DNA of 64,000 bases from Acidobacteriaceae bacterium (lineage in GTDB: Bacteria; Acidobacteriota; Terriglobia; Terriglobales; Acidobacteriaceae), in contig JARLFY010000030.1 in NCBI GenBank assembly GCA_031296325.1, positions 1-64,000 of the forward strand, in the 5' to 3' direction. The first letter of the stretch is position 1, and each line of letters starts with the position of its first letter. Shown piece after piece: positions 33,128-40,828 of the stretch. A program made the position numbers and the translations under genes. The notes beneath the pieces are model-generated. The model had not been told where the DNA came from. It saw only the letters and a list, made by a program, of their open reading frames with translations, and did no database searches.

Positions 33128-33736
33128 ATGAACGTCCAGTCCGCCATCGAGTCCCACACTAACGCGACCGCGCCCGCGCATCTTCGTCGCCTCGTCCTCT
33201 CCGGCTTCATGGGTGCGGGCAAGACCACGGTCGGACGCCTGCTTGCCGCTCGCCTCAACTGGGAGTTCCTTGATCTGGACGCCTACATCGAGGCGCGCAC
33301 CGGCCTCACCATTCCCTCGCTCTTTTCGCTGCACGGCGAGCCGCGCTTCCGCCAGCTTGAGTCGCAGGCTCTGGCCTCCGCCCTCGGTCGCTCGCAGCTC
33401 GTTCTGGCTCTGGGAGGAGGAGCGCCCGAGGTCCTCACCAACCGCCTGCTTCTGGAGCAGACTCCTGCCACCGCGACGATCTTTCTCAACGCGCCCTTCC
33501 CTGCTCTCTTCGACCGCTGCATGTTACAGGCCTTGAACCCCGCAGTTACATCGCCCGACCAGGCCAACTCTGCCCAGCCCGAACAGATCCGCCCCTTGCT
33601 CGCCGACCCCGCCATCGCCGAGGCGCGCTTCCTCGCCCGCCAGCCCATCTACCGCCGTCTTGCCCGCCTGACCATCGACACCGCCGACCTTACCCCGGAC
33701 GAGACCGTCGCCACGCTGCTCGCTCGCCTCATCTAG
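33128..33736 (+). CDS. aroK: Shikimate kinase
   Basis: Fifth step of the shikimate pathway: ATP-dependent 3-phosphorylation of shikimate. 202 aa. P-loop GFMGAGKTTVGRLLA, shikimate-binding DLDAYIEARTG (Asp) and RFRQLESQAL (Arg-x-x-Glu), and the GGGAP loop (LALGGGAPEV). It is somewhat longer than the usual 170-175 aa, with an N-terminal extension and an insert in the lid region (LQALNPAVTSPDQANSAQP). ATG 33128 follows AAGGAG. It is preceded by the attenuator-like leader. Confidence 0.94.
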   Translation: MNVQSAIESHTNATAPAHLRRLVLSGFMGAGKTTVGRLLAARLNWEFLDLDAYIEARTGLTIPSLFSLHGEPRFRQLESQALASALGRSQLVLALGGGAPEVLTNRLLLEQTPATATIFLNAPFPALFDRCMLQALNPAVTSPDQANSAQPEQIRPLLADPAIAEARFLARQPIYRRLARLTIDTADLTPDETVATLLARLI

Positions 33737-33828
33737 CGAGCCGTTCTCAACCATTCCGAATACCGTGTCTCACTTTTATTCTTGTCATTATTTCTTCTAC
33801 CCATCAACCGTCGCATGATGCAAACTAG

Positions 33829-34926
33829 ATGCATCATAGTCTCAGCACCGAGGAGGAGACGCTGTCAACGCCGATTCAATCCGAGAGTTCGACCAGAGAG
33901 ATTCGCAGCCATATTCTCTTCACCATCGCGATCCTACTGGCGCTGGCGCTGGTCTGGAGACTGCGCGAGGTCTTGATCCTCATCTATGTCAGCGCGCTCT
34001 TCGCCGTAGTCCTCAGACCCATGGTCAACTCCATCATGAACCTGCGCGTGCGCGGCAGGCAGCCGATCACGCGTCCCGTTGCCATGCTGCTTTTGTTCAG
34101 TGCAGTCGTCATCGTGCTCACTCTGTTTCTGGTCGCTGGACTTCCCCCCGTCATCAACAACCTGCACCAGTTTGCCGATGACCTTCCCAACCGTATTCCT
34201 CCGATCGTCGCGCAACTCAAGCATCTTCCTCTGGCCGACAAGATTGGCGTCGACAACCTCACTCTGCGAGCCGAAAACGCACTCGACTCCACCGCAGCCT
34301 ATCTGTTCGCCTCCTTCCCCGATTGCATGGTGCGCCTGCTCGACCTGCTCACCGCGCTGGTTCTCTGCGTCTACTTCATGCTGGAGGGAGACAGCGCCTA
34401 TCGCTGGATACTCTCGCTCTTCTCTCCCGGATGTCGTCAGCGCCTCGACGCCACGCTACAGACCGCCGAGTTGCGCGTCAGCAAGTGGCTGCTTGGCCAG
34501 ACGCTTCTGATGCTGATTCTCGGCGTCTCCAGCACCATCGCCTTTGGCCTGCTGCACGTGCGCTACTTCTTTCTGCTCGGCGTACTCATGGGCCTGATGA
34601 ACATCATTCCCATCGCTGGAGGAATCGTCACCATCCTTCTGGTCGGGCTGGTCGCCGCACTCGACTCCTGGACCAAGATGGCTGGAGTCTTTGCCTTCTA
34701 CTTCCTCTACGTCAACGTGGAGAATGCCTATCTGACGCCGCGCATCATGAGCCACAGCGTCAACCTGATGGGACTCACGGTGCTGATCTCCTTCCTCGTC
34801 AGCACGGATCTGGCCGGAGTCACCGGAGCGCTGGTCGCCGTCCCCACAGCAGCCCTCCTCGTCGTCCTGATGGACGAGTACATCGTCCAGAAAGACCTGC
34901 CTGAACCGACTTCCCCTCCCGACTGA
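33829..34926 (+). CDS. AI-2E/PerM-family membrane protein
   Basis: 365-aa polytopic inner-membrane protein of the AI-2E transporter family. Eight hydrophobic spans are arranged as three before and five after a soluble segment (about residues 115-160). Signature region near the C-terminus: GLMNIIPIAGGIVTILLVGLVA, LYVNVENAYLTPRIM, SVNLMGLTVLISFLVSTDLAG (each a separate stretch). Family members export autoinducer-2, Na+ or other solutes; the substrate here is unknown. The N-terminus lies close to an in-frame ATG at 33814; 33829 is used without strong ribosome-binding support. Confidence 0.88.
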   Translation: MHHSLSTEEETLSTPIQSESSTREIRSHILFTIAILLALALVWRLREVLILIYVSALFAVVLRPMVNSIMNLRVRGRQPITRPVAMLLLFSAVVIVLTLFLVAGLPPVINNLHQFADDLPNRIPPIVAQLKHLPLADKIGVDNLTLRAENALDSTAAYLFASFPDCMVRLLDLLTALVLCVYFMLEGDSAYRWILSLFSPGCRQRLDATLQTAELRVSKWLLGQTLLMLILGVSSTIAFGLLHVRYFFLLGVLMGLMNIIPIAGGIVTILLVGLVAALDSWTKMAGVFAFYFLYVNVENAYLTPRIMSHSVNLMGLTVLISFLVSTDLAGVTGALVAVPTAALLVVLMDEYIVQKDLPEPTSPPD

Positions 34927-34969
34927 TCTCTGCTTCGTCCATGGTTCCTTGCTATCCTTAACGATGAAT

Positions 34970-35147
34970 AGTCATTCTGAGCAAAGCGCGAGTCGAAGGA
35001 TCTGCGTTTTTCTTGGCACAGCTAAACTCTACCCATATAGAGCGGCTCCCAAATTCATGTAGACTGTTTTTTGTCATTCCGTAGCGCGAGCGGAGGAATC
35101 TGCTTATTCTCGTTCGACGATGAAATACACCATTACGAAAATTGCTC
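34970..35147. repeat. CATTC dispersed element copies 10a/10b
   Basis: 10a: GTCATTCTGAGCAAAGCG..GGATCTGCG (34972-35006). 10b is full length: TAGAGCGGCTCCC (35038-35050), TTTGTCATTCCGTAGCGCGA..GGAATCTGC (35073-35103), end ACCATTACGAAAATTGCTC (35129-35147). Confidence 0.75.
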
Positions 35148-35195
35148 AAACCGCAATGCCCTAACCGCACCTCTTCGCAGCAACAGAATATTTTC

Positions 35196-35930
35196 ATGAC
35201 ACGACGCCGCTGGATCGCCAACGCCTGGTCCCCACAAACCGCCCATCCCACCGAAGCCTCGCTGACCGGCGAGCAGGCGCAGCACCTCGCCCGCGTTCTG
35301 CGCGCCGAGCCGGGGCAGATCTACGACGTCGTCGCCAACGGCTTCCTGCACCGCGCCGAGATCGTCTCCGTCTCCGAGCAGGAGGTTCGCTTCCTTCTGC
35401 ATGAGGAGTTGGAGACAGACGCGGCTCTGCCCATCCATCTGCTGCTGGCCGTCTTCAAGTTCGATCACTTTGAATGGGCCATCGAGAAGGCAACCGAGTT
35501 GGGCGTCGCGCGCATCACGCCGATTCTCGCTCGCCGCACCGAAAAGCATCTCGCTCTCGCCGCGCCCAAGCGCGTGGAACGCTGGCGGCGCATCGCTCTG
35601 GAGAGTTCCAAACAATCTCGCCGCACCGACATTCCCGATATCGACGACCCTATCACGCTGGCCGCCGCGCTCGCCCGCGAGTCCGCTGCAACGCGCATCC
35701 TGCTCAGCGAGACCGAGCAGAGCCTTACGCTTGTCTCGACGTTGAAGAGCAGTGCAGATCAGAGCAACGCCGACCTCGCTCTGGCCATCGGCCCCGAAGG
35801 CGGTTGGACGCCGGAGGAGATGGCTCTGTTCACCACGCACAACTGGACGCACGTCACATTGGGCCCACGCATCCTGCGCGCCGAGACCGCCGCCATCGCC
35901 GCTATCGCCATCGCATCCGCCCAAATGTAA
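35196..35930 (+). CDS. rsmE: 16S rRNA m3U1498 methyltransferase
   Basis: SPOUT-class RNA methyltransferase that N3-methylates U1498 of 16S rRNA using S-adenosylmethionine. 244 aa. The N-terminal PUA-like part is ASLTGEQAQHLARVLRAEPGQ. The C-terminal trefoil-knot shows ATELGVARITPILARRTEK, WRRIALESSKQSRRTDIP, LAIGPEGGWTPEEMALF, and LGPRILRAETAAIAAIA, all typical. ATG 35196 starts within a typical N-terminus (MTRRRW); no Shine-Dalgarno is visible. Confidence 0.95.
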   Translation: MTRRRWIANAWSPQTAHPTEASLTGEQAQHLARVLRAEPGQIYDVVANGFLHRAEIVSVSEQEVRFLLHEELETDAALPIHLLLAVFKFDHFEWAIEKATELGVARITPILARRTEKHLALAAPKRVERWRRIALESSKQSRRTDIPDIDDPITLAAALARESAATRILLSETEQSLTLVSTLKSSADQSNADLALAIGPEGGWTPEEMALFTTHNWTHVTLGPRILRAETAAIAAIAIASAQM

Positions 35931-35931
35931 A

Positions 35932-35955
35932 CGGCCACGAATCTCTTCGTGGCCG
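35932..35955. terminator. Terminator between rsmE and dnaJ
   Basis: CGGCCACGAA / TTCGTGGCCG stem with TCTC loop, directly after the rsmE stop, followed by GTGTTTGTCTTT. It could also end dnaJ transcripts from the other side. Confidence 0.72.
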
Positions 35956-35992
35956 CTGTGTTTGTCTTTGCGTCGAAGACGCTCCGCACAGG

Positions 35993-37144
35993 CTAGCTGA
36001 ACATGTCCTTCATCTTGGAGAAGAGGCTGTGGCTGGTCGGCGTATTCTCCACCGTCATCGTCTCGCCGAGCTGGCGCAACAACTCCCTCTGCGTCTTGTT
36101 CAGTTTGGACGGCGTCTGCACGCGCACCTCGACGATGAGGTCTCCCTTGCCGTGCGAGTTCAGGTGCGGAACGCCCTTGTTGCGCAGCTTGAACTGGTGT
36201 CCGCTCTGCGTTCCTTCAGGAATCTTGATCGTCACCGGGCCTTCCATGCTCTCGATCTGTAGCTCGGCGCCAAGCGCGGCCTGCGGAAACGAGATTGGCA
36301 TGACGCAGTGCAGATCGTCGCCATCGCGCTCGAAGAACTCGTGCGCCTTGACGCTGAGCACGACGTAAAGATCTCCCGCCGGCCCGCCGAATCGTCCCGC
36401 CTCGCCCTCGCCCTGATAGCGAATGCGCGTGTCCTGCTCGACTCCTGCGGGAACCTTGACCAGAATTTCGTGCTTCCTGGCCTGTACCCCTTCGCCGCGA
36501 CAGCCCGTGCAGGGATCGGCGATCGTCGAACCCGTCCCATTGCAGCGCGCGCAGGTCTTGGCCATGGTGAAGAAACCCTGCTGGAATCGCACCTGTCCGC
36601 GACCGCCACACTGGGTACAAGTCACCGGAGCCTTGCCCTTGGCGCTGCCCGTTCCGCTGCACTGCTCGCACGGCTCCAGCCTACGAATTTCGATCATCTT
36701 CTCAACGCCGAAGACGGCCTGCTCGAACTCCAGCGTCAGATCGTAGCGCAGATCGCGTCCACGCTGCGCCCGCGAGGCTCGCCGCCCGCCGCCAGCGTTG
36801 CCGCCAAACATCTCGCCAAAGAGATCGCCGAAGATGTCTCCCAGATCGCCCTGAAAGCCCTGCGCACCGGCAAAGGGATTGCCCGCCGCCGGCCCGCCGT
36901 TCTGGAAGGCTGCATGGCCGTAGCGATCGTAAGCGGCGCGTTTCTCCGCGTCGCTCAGAATCTGGTAGGCCTCGCTGCACTCCTTGAACTTCTCCTCGGC
37001 CTCGGGATTGTTCGGATTGCGATCCGGGTGATACTGCATCGCCAGCCTGCGATAGCTGGACTTCAACTCCTGATCGTTCGCATCGCGCGAGACCTGCAAC
37101 ACCTCATAAAAATCTACTTTAGTCACGTTAGCCGTAGCACTCAT
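35993..37144 (-). CDS. dnaJ: Chaperone DnaJ
   Basis: Hsp40 co-chaperone that stimulates DnaK ATPase and presents substrates. 383 aa. J-domain with HPD (MQYHPDRNP), Gly-rich segment, and four CxxCxGxG zinc modules (CEQCSGTG, CTQCGGRG, CARCNGTG, CTGCRGEG) around residues 150-215. Then the substrate-binding C-terminal domains (VKVPAGVEQDTRIRYQGEGE). Full length. Same strand as grpE and hrcA, 202 bases apart from grpE with a dispersed element between, so co-transcription is uncertain. No CIRCE site is found. Confidence 0.98.
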   Translation of the reverse strand: MSATANVTKVDFYEVLQVSRDANDQELKSSYRRLAMQYHPDRNPNNPEAEEKFKECSEAYQILSDAEKRAAYDRYGHAAFQNGGPAAGNPFAGAQGFQGDLGDIFGDLFGEMFGGNAGGGRRASRAQRGRDLRYDLTLEFEQAVFGVEKMIEIRRLEPCEQCSGTGSAKGKAPVTCTQCGGRGQVRFQQGFFTMAKTCARCNGTGSTIADPCTGCRGEGVQARKHEILVKVPAGVEQDTRIRYQGEGEAGRFGGPAGDLYVVLSVKAHEFFERDGDDLHCVMPISFPQAALGAELQIESMEGPVTIKIPEGTQSGHQFKLRNKGVPHLNSHGKGDLIVEVRVQTPSKLNKTQRELLRQLGETMTVENTPTSHSLFSKMKDMFS

Positions 37145-37221
37145 CTCTTGAAATTTCCCGCCAAAGTCTATGTCGTCATTGCGACGCAGTTGCTGTTATC
37201 GTTCCCGAATCTATATTTCCT

Positions 37222-37349
37222 GGAGCGGTTCTCCTATTGCTGTACTCCGTTGCCACTGCGAACAAAATGCGGGGATTCTTCGCTTTGCTCAGAATGACAA
37301 ACGAATTTTGATGCACACCATTGAGAGAACTGCCCGAACCGCTGTCTTA
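37222..37349. repeat. CATTC dispersed element copy 11
   Basis: Ends are perfect 8-bp inverted repeats: AGCGGTTC (37224-37231) and GAACCGCT (37336-37343). Core on the minus strand: ATTCTTCGCTTTGCTCAGAATGACA as seen on plus 37274 onward. The grpE stop (TAA, 37347-37349) abuts the right end. Confidence 0.78.
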
Positions 37350-37955
37350 CTCGCTGACCACGGAGGCATTGCTGGCGATTCGCACCAGAGCCGGACGCAG
37401 CAGCTTCTCGCGGATGCGATAGCCTCGGCGAATCTCCTCCATCACCTGATGGTCGGGGAACTCCACTGTTTCGATGCTTCCCAGAGCCTCGTGGACTCGT
37501 GGGTCGAACTGCGTCCCGACCGACTCAACCGGCTGCACCTGTAGGCCCTTGAGCGCCTCTTCCATCTGCTTCAGAATCAGCTCGATTCCGGCGCGCAACT
37601 GCTCGACCGAACCATCGGCCTTCAGAGCGAGTTGAAAGTTATCCATCACGGCAAGAAACGGCTCGACCGCGCCCTGCACCGCGTAGTCGCGCAGATCCGC
37701 GCGCTCTTTGACCTCGCGCCGCCGCGCGTTCTCAAACTCCGCCTGTAGACGCGCCAGACGATCCATCAACTGATCGCGCTCCTCGCGCACCGTGTCCAAC
37801 TCCGTCGGCAACGCGGCGATTGGATCTCCCGCGCTCTCCGCACCAGCCTCCGCCGTCTCCACTCCGTCCTTCAAATCCTTCTCATCCACTGCCGGCAACG
37901 CTGTCTCCACGGCCTGCGTCTCTGTCTCTACTGCCATCTTGTGCTTGCTCCTCAT
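37347..37955 (-). CDS. grpE: Nucleotide exchange factor GrpE
   Basis: DnaK nucleotide-exchange factor. About 202 aa from ATG 37955 (MRSKHKMAV); ATG 37937 is an alternative. The N-terminus is acidic and disordered, then a long coiled coil (EERDQLMDRLARLQAEFENARRR across residues 65-90), FLAVMDNFQLALKA, and the C-terminal beta domain with VQPVESVGTQFDPRVHEALG. Its place between hrcA and dnaJ is the common heat-shock order. The stop meets a dispersed element. Confidence 0.95.
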   Translation of the reverse strand: MRSKHKMAVETETQAVETALPAVDEKDLKDGVETAEAGAESAGDPIAALPTELDTVREERDQLMDRLARLQAEFENARRREVKERADLRDYAVQGAVEPFLAVMDNFQLALKADGSVEQLRAGIELILKQMEEALKGLQVQPVESVGTQFDPRVHEALGSIETVEFPDHQVMEEIRRGYRIREKLLRPALVRIASNASVVSE

Positions 37956-38084
37956 CGAAATACCGTCCTCTCTATTGTTGCCGATTCCGGCCCATCGCGC
38001 GACTTTTTCCCACTCACCCGCCATCTCACCCTCTCAATTCAAGCTTCATCCGCACGATTCTGTTATTCCAAACCACGCACCACT

Positions 38085-38132
38085 AGAAGCACTGTCATTC
38101 CAAGCAAAGGGGAAGAATCCCTGCATCTCCTA
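38085..38132. repeat. CATTC dispersed element fragment
   Basis: CTGTCATTCCAAGCAAAGGG..GAATCCCTGCATCTCC (38092-38130): core only, running up to the hrcA TAG stop at 38130-38132. Confidence 0.6.
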
Positions 38133-39239
38133 CCCTATTGGATGCAACATTCGCTCGAAGACCTGCGCAATATAGCTTACGGCGTTCATTGTGTTCTCAT
38201 AATGAATTCGCTTCGGGCCAATCACTCCGACGGCCCCGTGTCCTTCGCCGACCATCCGTGCCGGAGCCGCGATCAGCACCAGCCCAGCCATCTCCGGCGC
38301 ATGCTCCTCCAGATCGAAGATCACGCGCACCGACTCCTGCCGTGCGTCGATGTAGGCGTCCAGCAACTCGACCAGCCGCTGTTTGGCCTCCAGCGCGGCC
38401 AACACCTCGCGTAGCCGAGCCATGTCTTCGGCATTGCCCAGGGCATGTCCGCCCAGCAGATTGGCCACGCCCTCGACGTAGACCGTCTGTACTCCCGCAT
38501 CGTCGACGGGAACCGCTCCGGCCCAGAGTTGCTCAACCGAGCCGAGCAACCGCTGATACTCGCTACGTTCGCGCTCTACCAGCTTGCCGATCTCGGCCCG
38601 CACCCGCTCAATGCTCCAGCCGCGGAAGTGCTCGTTGAGAAAGTTGGCCGCAGCCTCCAGTTCGCGCGCCGAGACGTCAACCTCCATCGTCAACATGCGA
38701 TCCCGCACCAGTCCGGAACTGGTCACCACCACGGCCAGTACGCGGGCCTTGCCCAGCCGCGAGAAGTGAACGTGCTCCAACGTATCGCCACCGGCGACCA
38801 TCGCCACAGCCACGCCTACGCCGCTTGAAACCGTCGCCAGCACATGGCTGGTGCGCTCCAACATGGCCTGCGTTCCGGAGATTCCGGCGAAACTGGAGTC
38901 GATCTGCGACTCCAGACTCATCCGCTGCGGCCCACCTATCAACCGCGCTCCGGCGCTGCCTGCGCCGCCCAGCCGCTCCACATAGAGGCGAAAGGCACGC
39001 GCCGTGGGAACCCGTCCCGCCGAGGTGTGCGGCTGCTCCAACAAGCCCATGCTAGCCAACTCGGCCATCTCGTTGCGTACCGTCGCCGAACTCATTCCGG
39101 CCCCGGAAACTCCCCCGCCGACGGCCCGCAGCCGTGCAATCGTCCCCGAACCCACCGGCTCGCCCGTCTCGATGTAGCACTCGACGATGGCCGTCAGGAT
39201 CGCCCGCTGCCGCGCCGTTATCCGATCCTCCCCCGCCAT
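38130..39239 (-). CDS. hrcA: Heat-inducible transcription repressor HrcA
   Basis: 369-aa repressor of class I heat-shock genes, which normally binds CIRCE sites and needs GroEL for activity. N-terminal winged helix: RQRAILTAIVECYIETGEPVGS (seen as two stretches), SSATVRNEMAELASMGLLEQPHTSAGRVPTARAFRLYV spread over residues 49-88. The C-terminal GAF-like and dimer regions contain EDMARLREVLAAL and RMVGEGHGAVGVIGPKRIHY. It heads the hrcA-grpE-dnaJ row. No CIRCE motif (TTAGCACTC-N9-GAGTGCTAA) was found in the window. Confidence 0.95.
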   Translation of the reverse strand: MAGEDRITARQRAILTAIVECYIETGEPVGSGTIARLRAVGGGVSGAGMSSATVRNEMAELASMGLLEQPHTSAGRVPTARAFRLYVERLGGAGSAGARLIGGPQRMSLESQIDSSFAGISGTQAMLERTSHVLATVSSGVGVAVAMVAGGDTLEHVHFSRLGKARVLAVVVTSSGLVRDRMLTMEVDVSARELEAAANFLNEHFRGWSIERVRAEIGKLVERERSEYQRLLGSVEQLWAGAVPVDDAGVQTVYVEGVANLLGGHALGNAEDMARLREVLAALEAKQRLVELLDAYIDARQESVRVIFDLEEHAPEMAGLVLIAAPARMVGEGHGAVGVIGPKRIHYENTMNAVSYIAQVFERMLHPIG

Positions 39240-39338
39240 CGCATACCACCTCTCTATTCAGTTTATTCCATGTGTCAATCCGCAGAGAGGCTTTCAACGG
39301 AGACAGAGTCGATTCAAAGAAATCGCGAGACCGTGCGC

Positions 39339-39728
39339 CTACTTTGCCAGCAGGAAGACTCCGGCGCAGACAAAGATTGCGGCCATCCAGCGACGCCGGT
39401 CTACATTTTCCTTGAGGAAGATCTTGGCGGCAAAGGCGTTGCCCAGAAAAGTCAGCGAGGCGCTGGCCGGAGCCGCCAGCGAGACCTCCACGTTTGAGAG
39501 CGTGAAGAGCAGCGAGAAGAAGCTGGCCGCCATCGACAAGACGCCGAGCAGAAACATCGGGCTCGACACGACCGCGCTGATCGCACCGCCCAGCCCGGAC
39601 TTCGCGCGAATCTCGTCCAGATCGCCGATGCGGCGCATGGCTCCGGCGGTCAGCACGTCTCCCGCAACCGCCGTCGCCGCGACCGTAACGATCGTCGCCC
39701 ATGTCTCAATCGGGCTTATGGGCGTCAT
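39339..39728 (-). CDS. Half-size DMT/EamA-like membrane protein, second of a pair
   Basis: 129-aa integral membrane protein with four hydrophobic helices, the size of SMR (EmrE-like) or single-EamA units. Typical features are the N-terminal helix, an SAVVSSPMFLLGVLSMAASF helix, and a C-terminal helix WMAAIFVCAGVFLLAK after NVDRRRW. It overlaps the upstream gene of similar design by four bases (ATGA), suggesting the two proteins form a heterodimeric drug/metabolite transporter. Substrate unknown. Confidence 0.78.
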   Translation of the reverse strand: MTPISPIETWATIVTVAATAVAGDVLTAGAMRRIGDLDEIRAKSGLGGAISAVVSSPMFLLGVLSMAASFFSLLFTLSNVEVSLAAPASASLTFLGNAFAAKIFLKENVDRRRWMAAIFVCAGVFLLAK

Positions 39729-40201
39729 CGCACACCGTCCGTTGCAGCGCTCTCGCCAGCGCCAGCAAGAGCTTCCTCGGCAGAATCCGCCCCCGCAATC
39801 TCATCCGGCGCGTGCTCGGTCAGCGATGGCCCATTGGCGACGAAGCCCACCCCGCAGACAATCAGCAGAATCCCCGCCCAGCGATAGAGCGAGATCGTCT
39901 CATGCAGCCAGAACTTCGACAGCAGCGCGACGACGACGTATCCGAAGGCCGTCGAAGGCAGCACAAACGTGAGATCGGCCCAGGAGAGCGCGGTCAGATA
40001 GCTCGCAAAGAACCCCAGCAAGCAGAGAATTCCAGAGACCACCCAGAGATTGCGCATCGCCGACAACAGCATCCCCAGATGCGCCATCGAGACCGACCCA
40101 ACCTGCGTCATGCCGTGCGACAGCAGCGTGTCGCCGACCGAGGCGGTCAGCATCACGGCCAGCAAGATCAAATATCGCTGCGGACTGAGGGTGTGCTTCA
40201 T
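39725..40201 (-). CDS. Half-size DMT/EamA-like membrane protein, first of a pair
   Basis: 158 aa, four predicted transmembrane helices (YLILLAVMLTASVGDTLL; NLWVVSGILCLLGFFASYL; FVLPSTAFGYVVVALLSKF; WAGILLIVCGVGFVA), ending in a soluble acidic tail of about 30 residues (EHAPDEIAGADSAEEALAGA). ETISLYRWAG corresponds to the conserved loop before the last helix in EamA/SMR folds. Translationally coupled to the next gene. Only the first protein carries a tail, which may set orientation in a heterodimer (inference). Confidence 0.78.
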   Translation of the reverse strand: MKHTLSPQRYLILLAVMLTASVGDTLLSHGMTQVGSVSMAHLGMLLSAMRNLWVVSGILCLLGFFASYLTALSWADLTFVLPSTAFGYVVVALLSKFWLHETISLYRWAGILLIVCGVGFVANGPSLTEHAPDEIAGADSAEEALAGAGESAATDGVR

Positions 40202-40275
40202 TTTTTAGTTACCGAATCTCCCTTGCGCGTCTCACACATACATTAAGGATACCTTACAGCTAATACCAGAACGCT

Positions 40276-40323
40276 TGTCATTCTGGCCCTCGAGCGTAGC
40301 GAAGGGGAAGAATCCCCGCATTT
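40276..40323 (+). repeat. Left CATTC core of the GIY-YIG unit
   Basis: TGTCATTCTG..GAGCGTAGCGAA..GAAGAATCCCCGCATTT, 48 nt, with two short insertions relative to other copies; continues TCGTTCGCGGCTGCAATAC as elsewhere. Confidence 0.8.
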
Positions 40324-40366
40324 CGTTCGCGGCTGCAATACACTCGGAGAGAAGCCGCAAAAGCAC

Positions 40367-40711
40367 ATGCGCAAACACTGCTACTACGTCTATATTCTCG
40401 CCAACAGCTTTCATCGCATCTACACTGGCGTAACGAATGACATGATGGTTCGAGTCAAACAGCATAAGAGCGCAGACGACCCGAAGTCCTTCACCGCACA
40501 ATACGGCATTGACAAACTCGTCTACTTCGAGCGGTTTCAATATATCGATACTGCAATTGCCCGCGAGAAAGAGATCAAGGGTTGGTTGCGTTCGAAAAAA
40601 ATCGCGTTGATTGTTCAGCACAATCCGACTTGGCAGGATTTGAGCGAGGACTGGGGTAAGCCGATGGAGCCGTTCGATGAGACAAAGATGAAGCCGCCCG
40701 TTACTTTTTGA
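40367..40711 (+). CDS. Small GIY-YIG nuclease-domain protein
   Basis: 114-aa single-domain protein of the GIY-YIG endonuclease superfamily (the stand-alone UPF0213-like class). The GIY strand is VYI (residues 8-10), the YIG strand YTG (19-21, IYTGVTND), the catalytic Arg is about 29 (MMVRVKQHK), and the metal-binding Glu is in AREKEIKGW (about 69). No DNA-binding or helicase domain is attached. Family members cut or nick DNA, but most small ones are uncharacterised. The gene is flanked by inverted copies of the dispersed CATTC repeat and opposes both neighbours, which suggests a role in moving the repeat (inference). No clear Shine-Dalgarno. Confidence 0.88.
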   Translation: MRKHCYYVYILANSFHRIYTGVTNDMMVRVKQHKSADDPKSFTAQYGIDKLVYFERFQYIDTAIAREKEIKGWLRSKKIALIVQHNPTWQDLSEDWGKPMEPFDETKMKPPVTF

Positions 40712-40728
40712 AGAGTACGGGCGGCTTT
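40691..40728 (+). terminator. Hairpin overlapping the GIY-YIG stop codon
   Basis: AAGCCGCCCGT (40691-40701) pairs with ACGGGCGGCTT (40717-40727), 15-nt loop containing the TGA stop; only a short T run follows. Confidence 0.6.
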
Positions 40729-40741
40729 GACGTTGCCGAAA

Positions 40742-40776
40742 AAATGCGGGGATTCTTCGCTGCGCTCAGAATGACA
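40742..40776 (-). repeat. Right CATTC core of the GIY-YIG unit
   Basis: Inverted copy of the left core: the minus strand reads TGTCATTCTGAGCGCAGCGA and then GAATCCCCGCATTT. Two extra GAATGACA units follow at 40789 and 40810. Confidence 0.82.
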
Positions 40777-40828
40777 ATCCTGAAAGTTGAATGACAGCCA
40801 GAAAAGCCAGAATGACAACCTGAGAAAA

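Noticed and set aside
39240-39340. CIRCE operator upstream of hrcA
   Set aside because: No TTAGCACTC-N9-GAGTGCTAA or close variant could be found here or before grpE and dnaJ.
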